Below are positions 31,756-43,347 of a stretch of 64,000 bases of DNA, piece by piece (positions within the stretch are counted from its first letter, which is position 1; every line of letters begins with the position of its first letter). The position numbers and the translations under genes were made by a program. The notes beneath the pieces are model-generated. The model searched no databases and was not told the DNA's origin. It saw only the letters and a program-made list of their open reading frames with translations. Origin of the DNA: an uncultured Selenomonas sp. (GTDB lineage: Bacteria > Bacillota > Negativicutes > Selenomonadales > Selenomonadaceae); contig CAKPXP010000009.1 in the NCBI GenBank assembly GCA_934202005.1, positions 1 through 64,000 of the forward strand, written 5' to 3'.

Positions 31756-34398
31756 TCAGTCGTTCCGCGTGAGATCTGCGATGGAGATGGCGGGCTTTTT
31801 CGGCTGTGCGGCAGGTTTTTTTTCTGCAGGGGGTGCCGTGAGGCCGAGCGCTTCGGTGAGGCTCGTGTAGCGCGGCGAGGCCGTGTCTGCAGCGCCCGCG
31901 GTGGCCTTGCTGGTGAGCGATGCGCCGGTGGTGCTGGGATTGTCTGTACGTTCTGCCGCAGCCGTGGCGCGCATTGTACTCGTGGTACGCGCAGTATCGG
32001 CCGCCGGTTCCTGTCTCGTGGCCGCCGTGTCTGTCGCTGCTGCGATGCTTGCCGTGCCCGCAGTAGGCGCAGCACTCGCCGCCGTCTCGGGGCTCGCTGC
32101 CTGTGCGCCGCTGCCGATGGGCGCGCCCGCGAGCGGCGTGAGTTTGACGGCGAGCGTGTCGCCGTTCTTGATGGGAGCGGTGAAGTCGACGGGGGCGCCG
32201 TTGACGAGGATCTGCGCGCTCACGCGGCTCGTTGCGGCGGGTGGCTCGAAGCCGACGGCGACGAGGGCGTCGCTGACGGTCGTGGCCTTGCGCTCGGATT
32301 TTTCGTAGGTGACATCGGCGCCCTCCGCGAGCGGCGTGTCAGGCGAGACGGGGACGCCGCCGACTTTGAGTGTGAGCGCAGCGGAGGGGATCTTGTGCTC
32401 GATGCCCTCGTAGTAGATGATGAGCGCGGCGTCGAGCTCCGTGATGCCGAGCACGCTGCCGAGCGTCGGCGCGCTGCTCTCTCCGTAGGTGAGATGGTCG
32501 CCCTCGTGGACGGGCAGGGAGAGGGAGGCGGGCAGGTCGTTCGCGCGCAGCACGGGCGTGCTCACATAGGACGTCTCCTCGCCGTTGAGACGGTAGTGGA
32601 CGCGACGCCCTTGCGGCGGCAGGCCGCAGGCGCGCAGTACCTCGCCGAAGCTCTCCGGCATGCGGCTCGTGATGCTGTCACCATCGGCGAGCAGATCGGA
32701 GGGTGCAGCCTCCCTGTCATTGATGAGCACCTTGGCCGTGATGCTCTGCGGCGCGCCGTTGATGCTGACATGGAGCGCCGGTACATGCTCCGTCACATCG
32801 GCGAGCCGCACCTCCGGCGAGGCGCCGTCCTCGCCGCGCACGATCGTGATGTCGCTGCCGTCCTTGATCTCCGTGTCGAGTGTGGCCGCCTCGCCGTCGA
32901 CGGCGAGGCGCGCGAGCGTGCCGAGCGTGCCGGGGAAGGAGCGCGTATTCCCGTCGACCGTCACCATCAGCGCGAGGCCGGGGCGGCCGTTCCATTTGCG
33001 CAGGTTGATACCGGCATTGAGGAGGGCGTCGGCGACCGTGAGCGTGCGGAAATTGAACAGGCTGTGCTCCGTGCCGTTGACGCGCACGCGCAGGAAATGC
33101 AGCGTGTTGAGCGAGGCAATCTTCAGGATACCGAGCGGTGTGACGGCATCCGGCGAGTGCAGGATCTCCGGGATATCCGCGATGCCCGCGACATCCTGCG
33201 GCTGGCGCACGGCGACGCGGTTCTCCGGCAGATCGAGCGCCTCGGCGACATAGTCGCGCAGCATGGGCGTGAGCGCGCCGCCGCCGACGAGCATGACAGC
33301 CTGCGGCGCCGTGCCGTTGAGCCGCGTGATTTCCGACGCGATGGAGCCCGCGAGATCGCGGACCTGCGGCAGGATGGGCTTTATGACATCCTGCGCGGAC
33401 AGGTCGTAGTTCGCGCCGAGGATATCGCTGAACTGCACCCCCTCGCCGTTTGCCGCCTGCCGTTTGATGTGCTCCGCCACATTGAAGTCGAGCAGGAAGT
33501 TCTGGCTGATGGCCTCGGTGATCTCGTCGCCCGCCTTCGGTACCATGCCGTAGGCGATGACGGAGCCGTTCTTCGTGATGGCGATATCGCTCGTGCCCGC
33601 GCCGATATCGACGAGCACGAGGTTGAGATGGCGCATCGTCGGCGGAATGAGCACGTTGATGGCAGCGATCGGCTCGAGCGTGAGCGCCTGCATCGAGAGT
33701 CTCGTCGCCGCGAGCGCCGACTGCATGGAGTCGATGACCTGCCGCGGCAGGAACGTCGCGATGACCTCCGCACGCGCGACATCGCCGCGCTGTCCGATGA
33801 GACTTTTGAGCTGATTACCGTCGAGCTCGTAGCGGATCGTGCTGTAGCCGACGCAGTAGTAGTGCGTCGGATCGTCCACCGTATGCGAGGCGGCGAGCTT
33901 CGCCTGCGCCGCCTGCACCCCGGCGAAATCGAGATCGCGTTCGTCGGCGGCGCTGATGACGCCCGCGATCTGCTTCTCCGCCGTGGCCGTCATCGTGTAG
34001 AGCGCGCGGCCCGCGGCGGCGACCGCCGCGCTTTTGAGCGGCCCCACATCGCCCTCGAGTTTCTCCTTGACGCCGCGGATGACGGCGGCGACCTGCGGTA
34101 CATCATGGATCTGCCCGTCGAGCATCGCGCGCGTCGCGTGCTCCTGCCGCTCCGTTGCTTGGATGGCGAGTGTGCCGTCTTTCTCCTTCGTGGCGGCGAT
34201 GCCGATGACGCTGCGCGTGCCGATGTCGAGCGCGAACAGCAGATTGCTCTTCTGGGTGCGCGGCTTCTGCGCGCGCGCCGGCGTTTTCTTTGTTGTGCGC
34301 CGCGTGCGCCGCTTCGCGCCCTCCGTCTTGTGCGGGCGGCTGCGGCGGGATTTCTCCGCCGCCTGGCTCGTCGTGGCTGTCTCTTCGTTTTCTGGCAT
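31756..34398 (-). CDS. FtsA/PilM-like actin-fold ATPase with long C-terminal extension
   Basis: An 880-residue protein. A basic N terminus (1-50, Arg/Lys/Thr-rich) precedes an actin-like ATPase with FtsA/SHS2 features (about 52-390): LLFALDIGTRSVIGIA (phosphate 1), VLVDIGAGTSDIAI (phosphate 2) and VMLVGGGALTP (adenosine motif). About 350 further residues hold three or four similar beta-rich repeats (RVRVNGTEHSLFNFRTLTVADAL; HVSINGAPQSI; ILVNGAPVDFTAPIKNGDTL), then a low-complexity Ala/Thr tail. Upstream of PilP-like and secretin genes it takes the PilM position. Cell-division FtsA is much shorter (about 420 residues). Confidence 0.72.
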   Translation of the reverse strand: MPENEETATTSQAAEKSRRSRPHKTEGAKRRTRRTTKKTPARAQKPRTQKSNLLFALDIGTRSVIGIAATKEKDGTLAIQATERQEHATRAMLDGQIHDVPQVAAVIRGVKEKLEGDVGPLKSAAVAAAGRALYTMTATAEKQIAGVISAADERDLDFAGVQAAQAKLAASHTVDDPTHYYCVGYSTIRYELDGNQLKSLIGQRGDVARAEVIATFLPRQVIDSMQSALAATRLSMQALTLEPIAAINVLIPPTMRHLNLVLVDIGAGTSDIAITKNGSVIAYGMVPKAGDEITEAISQNFLLDFNVAEHIKRQAANGEGVQFSDILGANYDLSAQDVIKPILPQVRDLAGSIASEITRLNGTAPQAVMLVGGGALTPMLRDYVAEALDLPENRVAVRQPQDVAGIADIPEILHSPDAVTPLGILKIASLNTLHFLRVRVNGTEHSLFNFRTLTVADALLNAGINLRKWNGRPGLALMVTVDGNTRSFPGTLGTLARLAVDGEAATLDTEIKDGSDITIVRGEDGASPEVRLADVTEHVPALHVSINGAPQSITAKVLINDREAAPSDLLADGDSITSRMPESFGEVLRACGLPPQGRRVHYRLNGEETSYVSTPVLRANDLPASLSLPVHEGDHLTYGESSAPTLGSVLGITELDAALIIYYEGIEHKIPSAALTLKVGGVPVSPDTPLAEGADVTYEKSERKATTVSDALVAVGFEPPAATSRVSAQILVNGAPVDFTAPIKNGDTLAVKLTPLAGAPIGSGAQAASPETAASAAPTAGTASIAAATDTAATRQEPAADTARTTSTMRATAAAERTDNPSTTGASLTSKATAGAADTASPRYTSLTEALGLTAPPAEKKPAAQPKKPAISIADLTRND

Positions 34399-34530
34399 GG
34401 AACTTGTCTCCTTTATTTTCCGCTCAATTATTTCTTTCGAGAAAAAAGGTTATTTTACTTATTTCGCGAATACTTCCATAGAATCCTTTTTTATCAAAGG
34501 AAAAACTATCATTGGGAAATGGGTGATACT

Positions 34531-35778
34531 ATGTCAGGCAATAAAGAAGTCATCACGGGCGGCGATTTCAAGCGCATGGTCATGGGCGCTTACAGTGAAT
34601 TCCTGCTCGAATACGAAAGCATCAACGCACTCAAGGGCGGCGGCACGCTGCCCGGCACCCATATCCTGCGCACGATGGGTGCCGCCGTGCAGCCTCTAGC
34701 GGATACGAAGGATGACGGCATTGGCGGGCTCTCGCGGCGCGTGGCGGCGGCGGCGATCTTCGGTGCGCGCGGCTCGTCGGGGGTCGTGCTCGCGCAGCTC
34801 TTCCGCGGCATCGGCAAGGGCCTCCTCGGCAAATACAACGCGACGAGCTCCGAGTTCGGCAAGGCGTTCCAGTACGGCATCCTCTACGCGCAGCGCGTGC
34901 TGCCGGACAGCCCGGAGCGGCCCATCATCACCGTCGCCAAGGCCGTGGCCAAGGGGGCCTATCACGCCGTGCGCGCGAACGTTCCCATCACGGAGATCCT
35001 CGCGGCGGCCATCGACGCGGGCGAGGACGCGCTCATGCGCATCGGCAGGGAGGACGCGGGCGCGCGCATCATGTTCACGTTCCTGAACGGCTGCATGAAA
35101 GGCCTCGACGGCAACTTCGTTTCCCCGGGCATGAGCCTCTCGCTCGGCCTCGAGGCGAAATCCGGCATGCCGGATCCGCGCGCGGACAAGGTCGCGCCCT
35201 ACTGCCTGCAGTTCCGCGTGAAGAACGCCAACACCGACACGGACGCCCTGCGCCGTCAGCTCAAGGAGATCGCGACCTTTGTCCAGCTCACGCGCCAGCA
35301 CGGCGGTGTCGCCATCCACCTGCACACCGACCACCCGGGCGCCGTCCTTGAGCAGGCCGTCGGCTGGGGCCCGCTCCGCGACATGCGCGTGACGAACATG
35401 AGCGAGACGCACGCGCTCACGCCCCAGGACGCCGTGATGCCTGTCGCGATCGTCGCCGTCGCAGACGGCGAGGAGGCGGCCAAGGCCTGGCAGCGCGCCG
35501 GCGCCTCCATCGTTGTCGCTGGCAGCAGCGACGCCTGCCCGTCCGTCTCCGAGCTCGTGAACGCCGCGCACAGCGACTTCGCCGAGACCTACGTCCTCGT
35601 CGCCGCGAGCCGCGACTATCGCCTCGTCTTCGAGCAGGCGCGCCGCCTCCTCGGCAGCCGCGTCGAGCTCGTCCTCACCGAGAGCGAAGACCAGGCGGAA
35701 AAGGCTCTCGCCGCTTTCGATGCCCAGCAGAGCGCCAAGGAAAACGCCGCTCGCATGCAGGCGGCGGCAGACGCATAA
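34531..35778 (+). CDS. DAK2/FakA-like domain protein
   Basis: A 415-residue protein with an N-terminal DAK2 (DhaL-like) fold (about 8-200: GGDFKRMVMGAYSEFL, FGARGSSGVVLAQLFRG) and a C-terminal domain as in the YloV/FakA family. FakA phosphorylates fatty acids held by FakB (DegV-like) proteins. This protein is shorter than Bacillus YloV (about 550 residues), and no degV gene is nearby. The usual GDGDHG motif is replaced by DTKDDGIGG, so kinase activity is uncertain. Start 34531 follows GGGTGAT; ATG 34519 is a possible alternative. Confidence 0.7.
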   Translation: MSGNKEVITGGDFKRMVMGAYSEFLLEYESINALKGGGTLPGTHILRTMGAAVQPLADTKDDGIGGLSRRVAAAAIFGARGSSGVVLAQLFRGIGKGLLGKYNATSSEFGKAFQYGILYAQRVLPDSPERPIITVAKAVAKGAYHAVRANVPITEILAAAIDAGEDALMRIGREDAGARIMFTFLNGCMKGLDGNFVSPGMSLSLGLEAKSGMPDPRADKVAPYCLQFRVKNANTDTDALRRQLKEIATFVQLTRQHGGVAIHLHTDHPGAVLEQAVGWGPLRDMRVTNMSETHALTPQDAVMPVAIVAVADGEEAAKAWQRAGASIVVAGSSDACPSVSELVNAAHSDFAETYVLVAASRDYRLVFEQARRLLGSRVELVLTESEDQAEKALAAFDAQQSAKENAARMQAAADA

Positions 35779-35820
35779 AGCCGCACGCAGGCCTGCGCCG
35801 GCAATATGGTAGCAACAGTG

Positions 35821-35901
35821 CCTTGCCCATCCTTATAAAACGGCTGTTTTTATAGGAGGTGCTGAATGAATCAGCGCTTCCGTAAGGATGAGCAAGGTAC
35901 T
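35821..35901. terminator. Long inverted repeat downstream of the DAK2 gene, with nested MITE end
   Basis: CCTTGCCCATCCTTA (35821-35835) pairs with TAAGGATGAGCAAGG (35883-35897) with one mismatch, followed by TACTTTTAT. The interior contains GCTGAATGAATCAGCGCTTCC, the MITE-end sequence. It may serve as the terminator of the DAK2 gene. Confidence 0.55.
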
Positions 35902-35971
35902 TTTATGATGGGATTGTGTAGCTAGTGAACGGCTGGCGGAAAAATAATTTTGACTTTTTGACATTTAAGCG

Positions 35972-36043
35972 TTGACTTTTTGTTTTATTCGGTGTATATT
36001 CTTATTAGATTCAAGGTTAGCACTCAGGCAAGGCGAGTGCTAA
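35972..36043 (+). promoter_or_regulatory. Promoter and CIRCE operator of hrcA-grpE-dnaK-dnaJ
   Basis: TTGACT (35972-35977), 17 bases and TATATT (35995-36000) form the promoter. TTAGCACTC-N9-GAGTGCTAA (36017-36043) is a perfect CIRCE element, the binding site of HrcA, which is the first gene of this operon. Heat-shock autoregulation follows from established knowledge. Confidence 0.97.
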
Positions 36044-36075
36044 CAGAGAGAATCCGCTGAGGGGAGGGAGAGAGG

Positions 36076-37110
36076 ATGCAGGATTCGCTCGACGCGCGCA
36101 AGCAGCGGGTGCTCAAGGCCATCATCCGCGATTACGTAGAGTCCGCGGAGCCGGTCGGCTCTCGCACGCTCGCGCGGAAATATGACCTCGGCGTGAGTCC
36201 CGCGACCATCCGCAACGAGATGGCGGATCTCGAGATGCTCGGCTATCTCGAGCAGCTGCACACCTCGTCGGGACGCATCCCCTCCTCGAAGGGCTACCGG
36301 TTCTACGTCGACGGGCTCATCCCGCCCGAGCCGGTCAGCGATGAGGAGAAGCGCCTCATCAACCGCTGGTACGAGAAGCGCGTGAAGCGCATCGAGGAGG
36401 TCTTCCAGGAGACGGCGCGCATCATCTCGCAGGTGACGCACAACGTTTCCCTCGTGCTCGCGCCGCAGCTCACGCAGGCGCAGTTCCGCTGCCTGCAGTT
36501 CCTGCCGCTCGACGATCGGCGCGTCATCACCGTCCTCATGACGGACGCGGGCTTCATCGAGAACAAGATCATGCGGATGCCGGACGGCGCGACGTTCGAG
36601 GACTTCCAGCGCATGGCGGCGGTCATCAACAAGAACCTCGCCGGACACACGCTCGCGACGATCGAGCATCACTCGCTCGCAGAGATCAAGGATGAGATCC
36701 AGGACGAGCCGCTCTACGAGGCGGCGCTCTCCATCATCCACCGCGCGCTCGAGTCGAGCAAGGAGGAGCGACTCTACCTCGGCGGCACGACCGAGATGCT
36801 CGAGCAGCCGGAGTTCCACGATGTGGAAAAGGTAAAGGATACGCTGCTCGTGCTCGAGGAGGAGGAGCTCATGAAAGACCTCCTGCACGCCCACATGGGC
36901 GACGGGCTCGAGGTCACGATCGGGCAGGAGAACGAGGACAGCCATTTCAAGGACAGCAGCATCATCACGGCGACGTACCATCTGAACGGCGAGCTCCTTG
37001 GCACCATCGCGGTGCTCGGCCCGACGCGCATGGAGTACGCGAAGGCGATGAGCCTGCTCGAGTACATGAATGCCAATTTGACCAATATCATCAAGCGCTT
37101 CGACTGGTAG
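36076..37110 (+). CDS. hrcA: Heat-inducible transcription repressor HrcA
   Basis: HrcA represses class I heat-shock genes by binding CIRCE. The 344-residue protein has the N-terminal winged helix (KQRVLKAIIRDYVESAEPVGSRTLARKYDLGVSPATIRNEMADLE) and the conserved HTSSGRIPSSKGYRFYVD segment, followed by the GAF-like dimerisation region. Start ATG 36076 follows GGGGAGGGAGAGAGG. The CIRCE site lies 33 bases upstream. First gene of the chaperone operon. Confidence 0.97.
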   Translation: MQDSLDARKQRVLKAIIRDYVESAEPVGSRTLARKYDLGVSPATIRNEMADLEMLGYLEQLHTSSGRIPSSKGYRFYVDGLIPPEPVSDEEKRLINRWYEKRVKRIEEVFQETARIISQVTHNVSLVLAPQLTQAQFRCLQFLPLDDRRVITVLMTDAGFIENKIMRMPDGATFEDFQRMAAVINKNLAGHTLATIEHHSLAEIKDEIQDEPLYEAALSIIHRALESSKEERLYLGGTTEMLEQPEFHDVEKVKDTLLVLEEEELMKDLLHAHMGDGLEVTIGQENEDSHFKDSSIITATYHLNGELLGTIAVLGPTRMEYAKAMSLLEYMNANLTNIIKRFDW

Positions 37111-37124
37111 CGAGGCGGAAAGAG

Positions 37125-37787
37125 GTGAATCCATTGCCATCCTTTATGAAAGATGCAATGAGCAAGAAAGACGAACAGAAGATGAAGGAAATGCAGCAGG
37201 AAATCGACGAGGCGGAAGCCGAGGAGACCGCGGCAGACGAGGCTGAGGCGCCGGAGACGGCGGAGGCTTCGGAGTCTGACGCGGCTGAGGCCGATGCGGC
37301 AGCTGAGGCTGAGACACCTGATGAGGACGCCGCGGCGCTCAAGGCGCAGGTCGAGAGCCTCAAGGCGGCCCTTGAGGAAAAGGACAACCGCGTGAAGCGC
37401 CTGCAGGCTGATTTCGAGAATTTCCGCCGCCGCACGAGCAAGGAGCGTGAGGAACTCGCGAATGTCGTCACGCAGGATCTCCTGAAGAGCATGCTGCCGA
37501 TCCTCGACAACTTCGACCGCGCGATGGCCGCCGAGCAGAAGGATAACGAGTCCTTCCAGAAGGGCGTGGAGATGATTTACACGCAGCTCAACGAGACGCT
37601 CAAGAACGCCGGCCTCGAGCTCATCGACACGGCGGGGCAGAAGTTCGACCCGAACTTCCACCAGGCGGTCATGCGCGTAGAGAACCCCGACCTCGAGGAC
37701 GACACGATCGCGCAGGAGCTCCAGAAGGGCTACATCGTCAAGGGCAGAGTCATCCGCCCGAGCATGGTGCAGGTCGTCAGCAATTGA
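37125..37787 (+). CDS. grpE: Nucleotide exchange factor GrpE
   Basis: GrpE releases ADP from DnaK. The protein has an acidic, Ala/Glu-rich N-terminal region (about residues 20-75), a long dimeric coiled coil (DNRVKRLQADFENFRRRTSKERE) and the C-terminal beta-wing with the signature FDPNFHQAVMRVE...GYIVKGRVIRPSMVQV. No ATG has a good ribosome site. GTG 37125 and TTG 37134 (behind AGAGGTGA) are both possible starts, so the first three residues are uncertain. It follows hrcA by 14 bases. Confidence 0.95.
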   Translation: MNPLPSFMKDAMSKKDEQKMKEMQQEIDEAEAEETAADEAEAPETAEASESDAAEADAAAEAETPDEDAAALKAQVESLKAALEEKDNRVKRLQADFENFRRRTSKEREELANVVTQDLLKSMLPILDNFDRAMAAEQKDNESFQKGVEMIYTQLNETLKNAGLELIDTAGQKFDPNFHQAVMRVENPDLEDDTIAQELQKGYIVKGRVIRPSMVQVVSN

Positions 37788-37836
37788 TTTGTTAGTAATG
37801 ACTTTATGAAATAAAGAGAACCAGGGAGGAAGAACC

Positions 37837-39702
<1,866 letters not shown>

Positions 39703-39713
39703 GGTCTATCAGT

Positions 39714-39765
39714 AAGAGGTGGTTAGTGGTGCGCGCACGGGCGCGCTTGCCGCTAACCACTTCTT
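39714..39765 (+). terminator. Large hairpin between dnaK and dnaJ (partial terminator or processing site)
   Basis: AAGAGGTGGTTAG...GCGCGC pairs with GCGCGC...CTAACCACTTCTT around an ACGG loop, a stem of over 20 bp with small mismatches. The T-tract is broken (TTCTT), so it may reduce rather than stop transcription into dnaJ, or protect dnaK mRNA ends. Confidence 0.65.
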
Positions 39766-39862
39766 CATATCAGAGCATGGGAAGTGCCCGGTCGGCGCTT
39801 CCCCAGAGACAATCTATGACGCTCGGACGCAGCGCATCCGGCACATGAAAACAAGGTGGTAG

Positions 39863-41038
<1,176 letters not shown>

Positions 41039-41061
41039 TCCTGCCACGTGTAGGCAGCAGC

Positions 41062-41098
41062 AAAAAGGTCTTTCGGCAACTGCCGAGAGACCTTTTTT
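41062..41098 (+). terminator. Terminator of dnaJ
   Basis: AAAAAGGTCTTTCGGC (41062-41077), loop AACT and GCCGAGAGACCTTTTTT form a long stem with a six-T tail. The following 41099-41258 has no feature that I can assign. Confidence 0.92.
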
Positions 41099-41258
41099 GA
41101 TGCGCTCAGGAAAGCTCCTCGCCGTTGGTGGCGATGGCTTTCTGATAATATTTCGCCAGTCGCCTTCGAACTGTTGGCGGCGAGGGAGCGCCTCGTGGAG
41201 ATTCCTTGGGAAATTCCATCGGTGCATCGTATTTTTCTTACATCGGAGAAGATCCGTT

Positions 41259-41440
41259 TAGGAACCGCTGATTAAATGAGGTGCTCCGGATTTACGCGGA
41301 TGCGCTATATCTCCCTAGGAGACAAACCAGAGGCGTAGCGGCAAAACGCTCCATCGCGTTTTGTACTGAGGATTGTCGAGGGCGGGAGGACAACGCAGAC
41401 GCGTGAAGACGGAGTGCCGAATGAATCAGTGGTTCCTTTA
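41259..41440 (-). repeat. MITE copy E (long form, about 182 bp)
   Basis: Ends are TAGGAACCGCTGATTAAAT and GAATCAGTGGTTCCTTTA, with TA at both borders. It has the same orientation as copy B and shares its extra CAAAACGCTC/GCGTTTTG hairpin. It marks the left edge of the accessory region. Confidence 0.85.
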
Positions 41441-41763
41441 ATTCCTGTGATCCGAATGGAAAATATTTTATGCTGACCCCGGAGGAGTAGGAGGATCCAT
41501 ATCTCGTCTTTCTTCGTTGCACTTATACGGCTTTGAACGATGCGCTTGATGCAAACGTTTATACCAGTATCTTAGCGGCAGTGATAGGCGATATTAAGGA
41601 ACCGCTGATTAATGCAAAGATTTTACCACTTACTCTTGAGTGGATGAGAACATACCTTCTCCTCAGGAGAAGGGGGACCGCGAAGCGGTGGAAGAGGTGC
41701 TGCACGGCGGGGGAATGTGCAGAAAAACCTAAATTCGAGGCAAAACACCGCTTTTTTCTGAAG
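41441..41763. other. Degenerate stretch between MITE E and the IS element
   Basis: No intact gene is seen. A short frame at 41533-41611 (ALDANVYTSILAAVIGDI) may be a leftover of an unidentified gene, cut at 41588 by a solo MITE end (AAGGAACCGCTGATTAAT). The 41660-41720 stretch with CTCCTCAGGAGAAGGGGGAC is an intergenic repeat-like sequence with no second copy in the window. Confidence 0.4.
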
Positions 41764-41877
41764 TGGTAAACTAAAATCGTACACACAGGGGGTAGTTTTT
41801 AACGTTACCAAATAAGATATCATACAGAGGTAGATTGCTAGGACTACCCGAAATTGAGTACGATTTGAAGGTTTACC

Positions 41878-42233
41878 ATGAAATATAATGATGGAGGATC
41901 GGATGGAAACGGTCGCAGGATATATGAGAATGAGCTGACGCGCTATGAGGCAGCCCGCATGTACGGCATTAGCGCAGAAACAACGCGCAGCTACATGCGC
42001 GAGTACCGGGATGCACACAACCTACCACCAAGGTCAGTGCATACGCACCCGGCCAAGCCTTGTGGGAAGACGCCGGAATGCTGGGATGACTACAGGGATA
42101 TGTCCAAGGAAGAACTGCTGTACGAACTGGCCAAATCCCAGATCGAGATTGCCCGCTAAAAAAAGGGTACATGGTGAAGGGAAGTGGATCGAGCAAGACA
42201 TACTTAGTGTTAGACAGCAGGACTACCAAGTAA
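41878..42233 (+). pseudogene. IS3-family OrfA (helix-turn-helix), frameshifted
   Basis: The first 93 codons (41878-42159) encode a helix-turn-helix protein (LTRYEAARMYGISAETTRSYMREY). They stop at TAA just before a run of seven A. If one base is added before the A-run (CGC TTA AAA AAA GGG), the frame continues as LKKGYMVKGSGSSKTYLVLDSRTTK and stops at 42233, an ending typical of IS3 OrfA proteins. A one-base deletion at about 42157 is therefore the likely cause. Confidence 0.7.
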
Positions 42234-43129
42234 TCGCAGAGCTGTCCGGGAAATTCCTCGTACAGCTGCTATGCAGGGCGGCCGGAATCAAGCGGAGCAG
42301 CTTTTACAGCTGGCGCAAGGCCCGTTTATCCCCATCCGGCAAAGCAACACGCCTAGCCAGGAGCATCGCCCTGTTCAGTCAGTATCATCTGAAGTATCCA
42401 TCGCATGGCTATCGCTGGCTGAATGCCAAAATCAAGCTGGATACCGGCATAGTGAACTCAGCTCCATATGCCCACAAATGCTGCCAGCTGGCTGGGATAA
42501 AGAGCCGGAGCCACCACTACCGCTACAAAAAGCCAGGTGAGCCGGAGCGCAAATACCCGAACCTGCTGATGGCAGGCATGAGCATCACGGGACCGCTGCA
42601 ATGCGTAGTCAGCGATATGACGGCATTCCGTGTAAAAGGCGTCTATTACGAGCTTACGCTTTACATGGATTTGTGGGACAACGAAATTATAGCGCATGCC
42701 CTGTCGTCGAAGCGTGGCGACTGCAATACATACCTGAGCGGGCTGCATGATGTATTGGAGCTCAAGAAAAAATGCCCGGACTGCCAGATGGTGCTGCACA
42801 CCGACCAAGGCTCCGTATATGCATCCAAAGCCTTTAATGAGTTGCTGCCGCTGAGCGGCGTTACGCGCTCCATGTCCCGAGCAGGGACACCGACAGGCAA
42901 CGCTGCAATGGAGTCGATAAACGGATGGATCAAGACGGAGTTATTCACAGATTTCCATGTGACCGGCAAGGGAGATGTCAGCCATGAGATAGATGACTAT
43001 ATCAAATTTTTTAACACTGAGCGTCCAGCCTATTCGCTAGGATATTTAACGCCGGTACAGTACCGCGAACAACATATATCCGATGCAAATACGAAGAAAT
43101 CAGAAAAATTAGCTGTGTCAAAAAATTGA
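42158..43129 (+). CDS. IS3-family OrfB transposase (DDE integrase)
   Basis: About 320 codons encode the integrase part. N-terminal LLCRAAGIKRSSFYSWRK is followed by the DDE core: D in VVSDMTAFRV, D in LHTDQGSVYAS and E in GNAAMESINGWIK, then FNTERPAYSLGYLTPVQYRE. No start codon stands at the beginning of the frame. It lies at -1 relative to the repaired OrfA, so it would be made by slippage on the A-run (42158-42164). With the present OrfA lesion the fusion protein would not form, so this copy is probably inactive. Confidence 0.82.
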   Translation, partial: KKRVHGEGKWIEQDILSVRQQDYQVIAELSGKFLVQLLCRAAGIKRSSFYSWRKARLSPSGKATRLARSIALFSQYHLKYPSHGYRWLNAKIKLDTGIVNSAPYAHKCCQLAGIKSRSHHYRYKKPGEPERKYPNLLMAGMSITGPLQCVVSDMTAFRVKGVYYELTLYMDLWDNEIIAHALSSKRGDCNTYLSGLHDVLELKKKCPDCQMVLHTDQGSVYASKAFNELLPLSGVTRSMSRAGTPTGNAAMESINGWIKTELFTDFHVTGKGDVSHEIDDYIKFFNTERPAYSLGYLTPVQYREQHISDANTKKSEKLAVSKN

Positions 43130-43347
43130 TGAAAGTGTACGAAATAGGTTGACCAGTGCAGATTACGCCTGATGAGGGAGCAGGAGGTTGTTTTTGAGGG
43201 CAAAAGGTAGTCTCCCTTGTTGCACAGACTTCATCGCTTGACGCACGAATTTTCGTAAGTTACGATTTAGTAAATCACAGCTTACAACATCGCATCATGC
43301 TAAGATGGCGTGATGTGAGTCGCATCAATGGAGGAGGTTGTCAGGGC

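Larger units (their letters stand above)
41764..43155 (+). mobile_element. IS3-family insertion sequence, about 1392 bp
   Basis: Imperfect inverted repeats: left TGGTAAACTAAAATCGTACAC (41764-41784) and, as its complement, right TGGTCAACCTATTTCGTACAC (43155-43135); 15-16 of 21 bases match. The ends are TG...CA as in the IS3 family. Inside are orfA and orfB with a DDE integrase. No target duplication is evident (GAAG left, GTGC right), so the copy may be old or rearranged. It sits just upstream of the cas genes. Confidence 0.85.

Noticed and set aside
31750..34530. Very long plus-strand open frame running into the DAK2 gene
   Set aside because: It is antisense to the FtsA-like gene, is composed of Arg/Asp/Glu/Ala-rich low-complexity sequence and has no family motifs. 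In G+C-rich DNA the frame opposite a real gene is often open. The DAK2 gene proper starts at about 34531.
41945..42157. Upstream part of the OrfB frame as an independent N-terminal extension of the transposase
   Set aside because: It overlaps orfA in another frame and gives no family-like sequence; IS3 OrfB is made by frameshift from OrfA.
43297..43347. ATG 43297 as the Cas3 start
   Set aside because: The added residues (RWRDVSRINGGGC) are not Cas3-like and no ribosome site precedes them; GTG 43348 has GGAGGAGG upstream.
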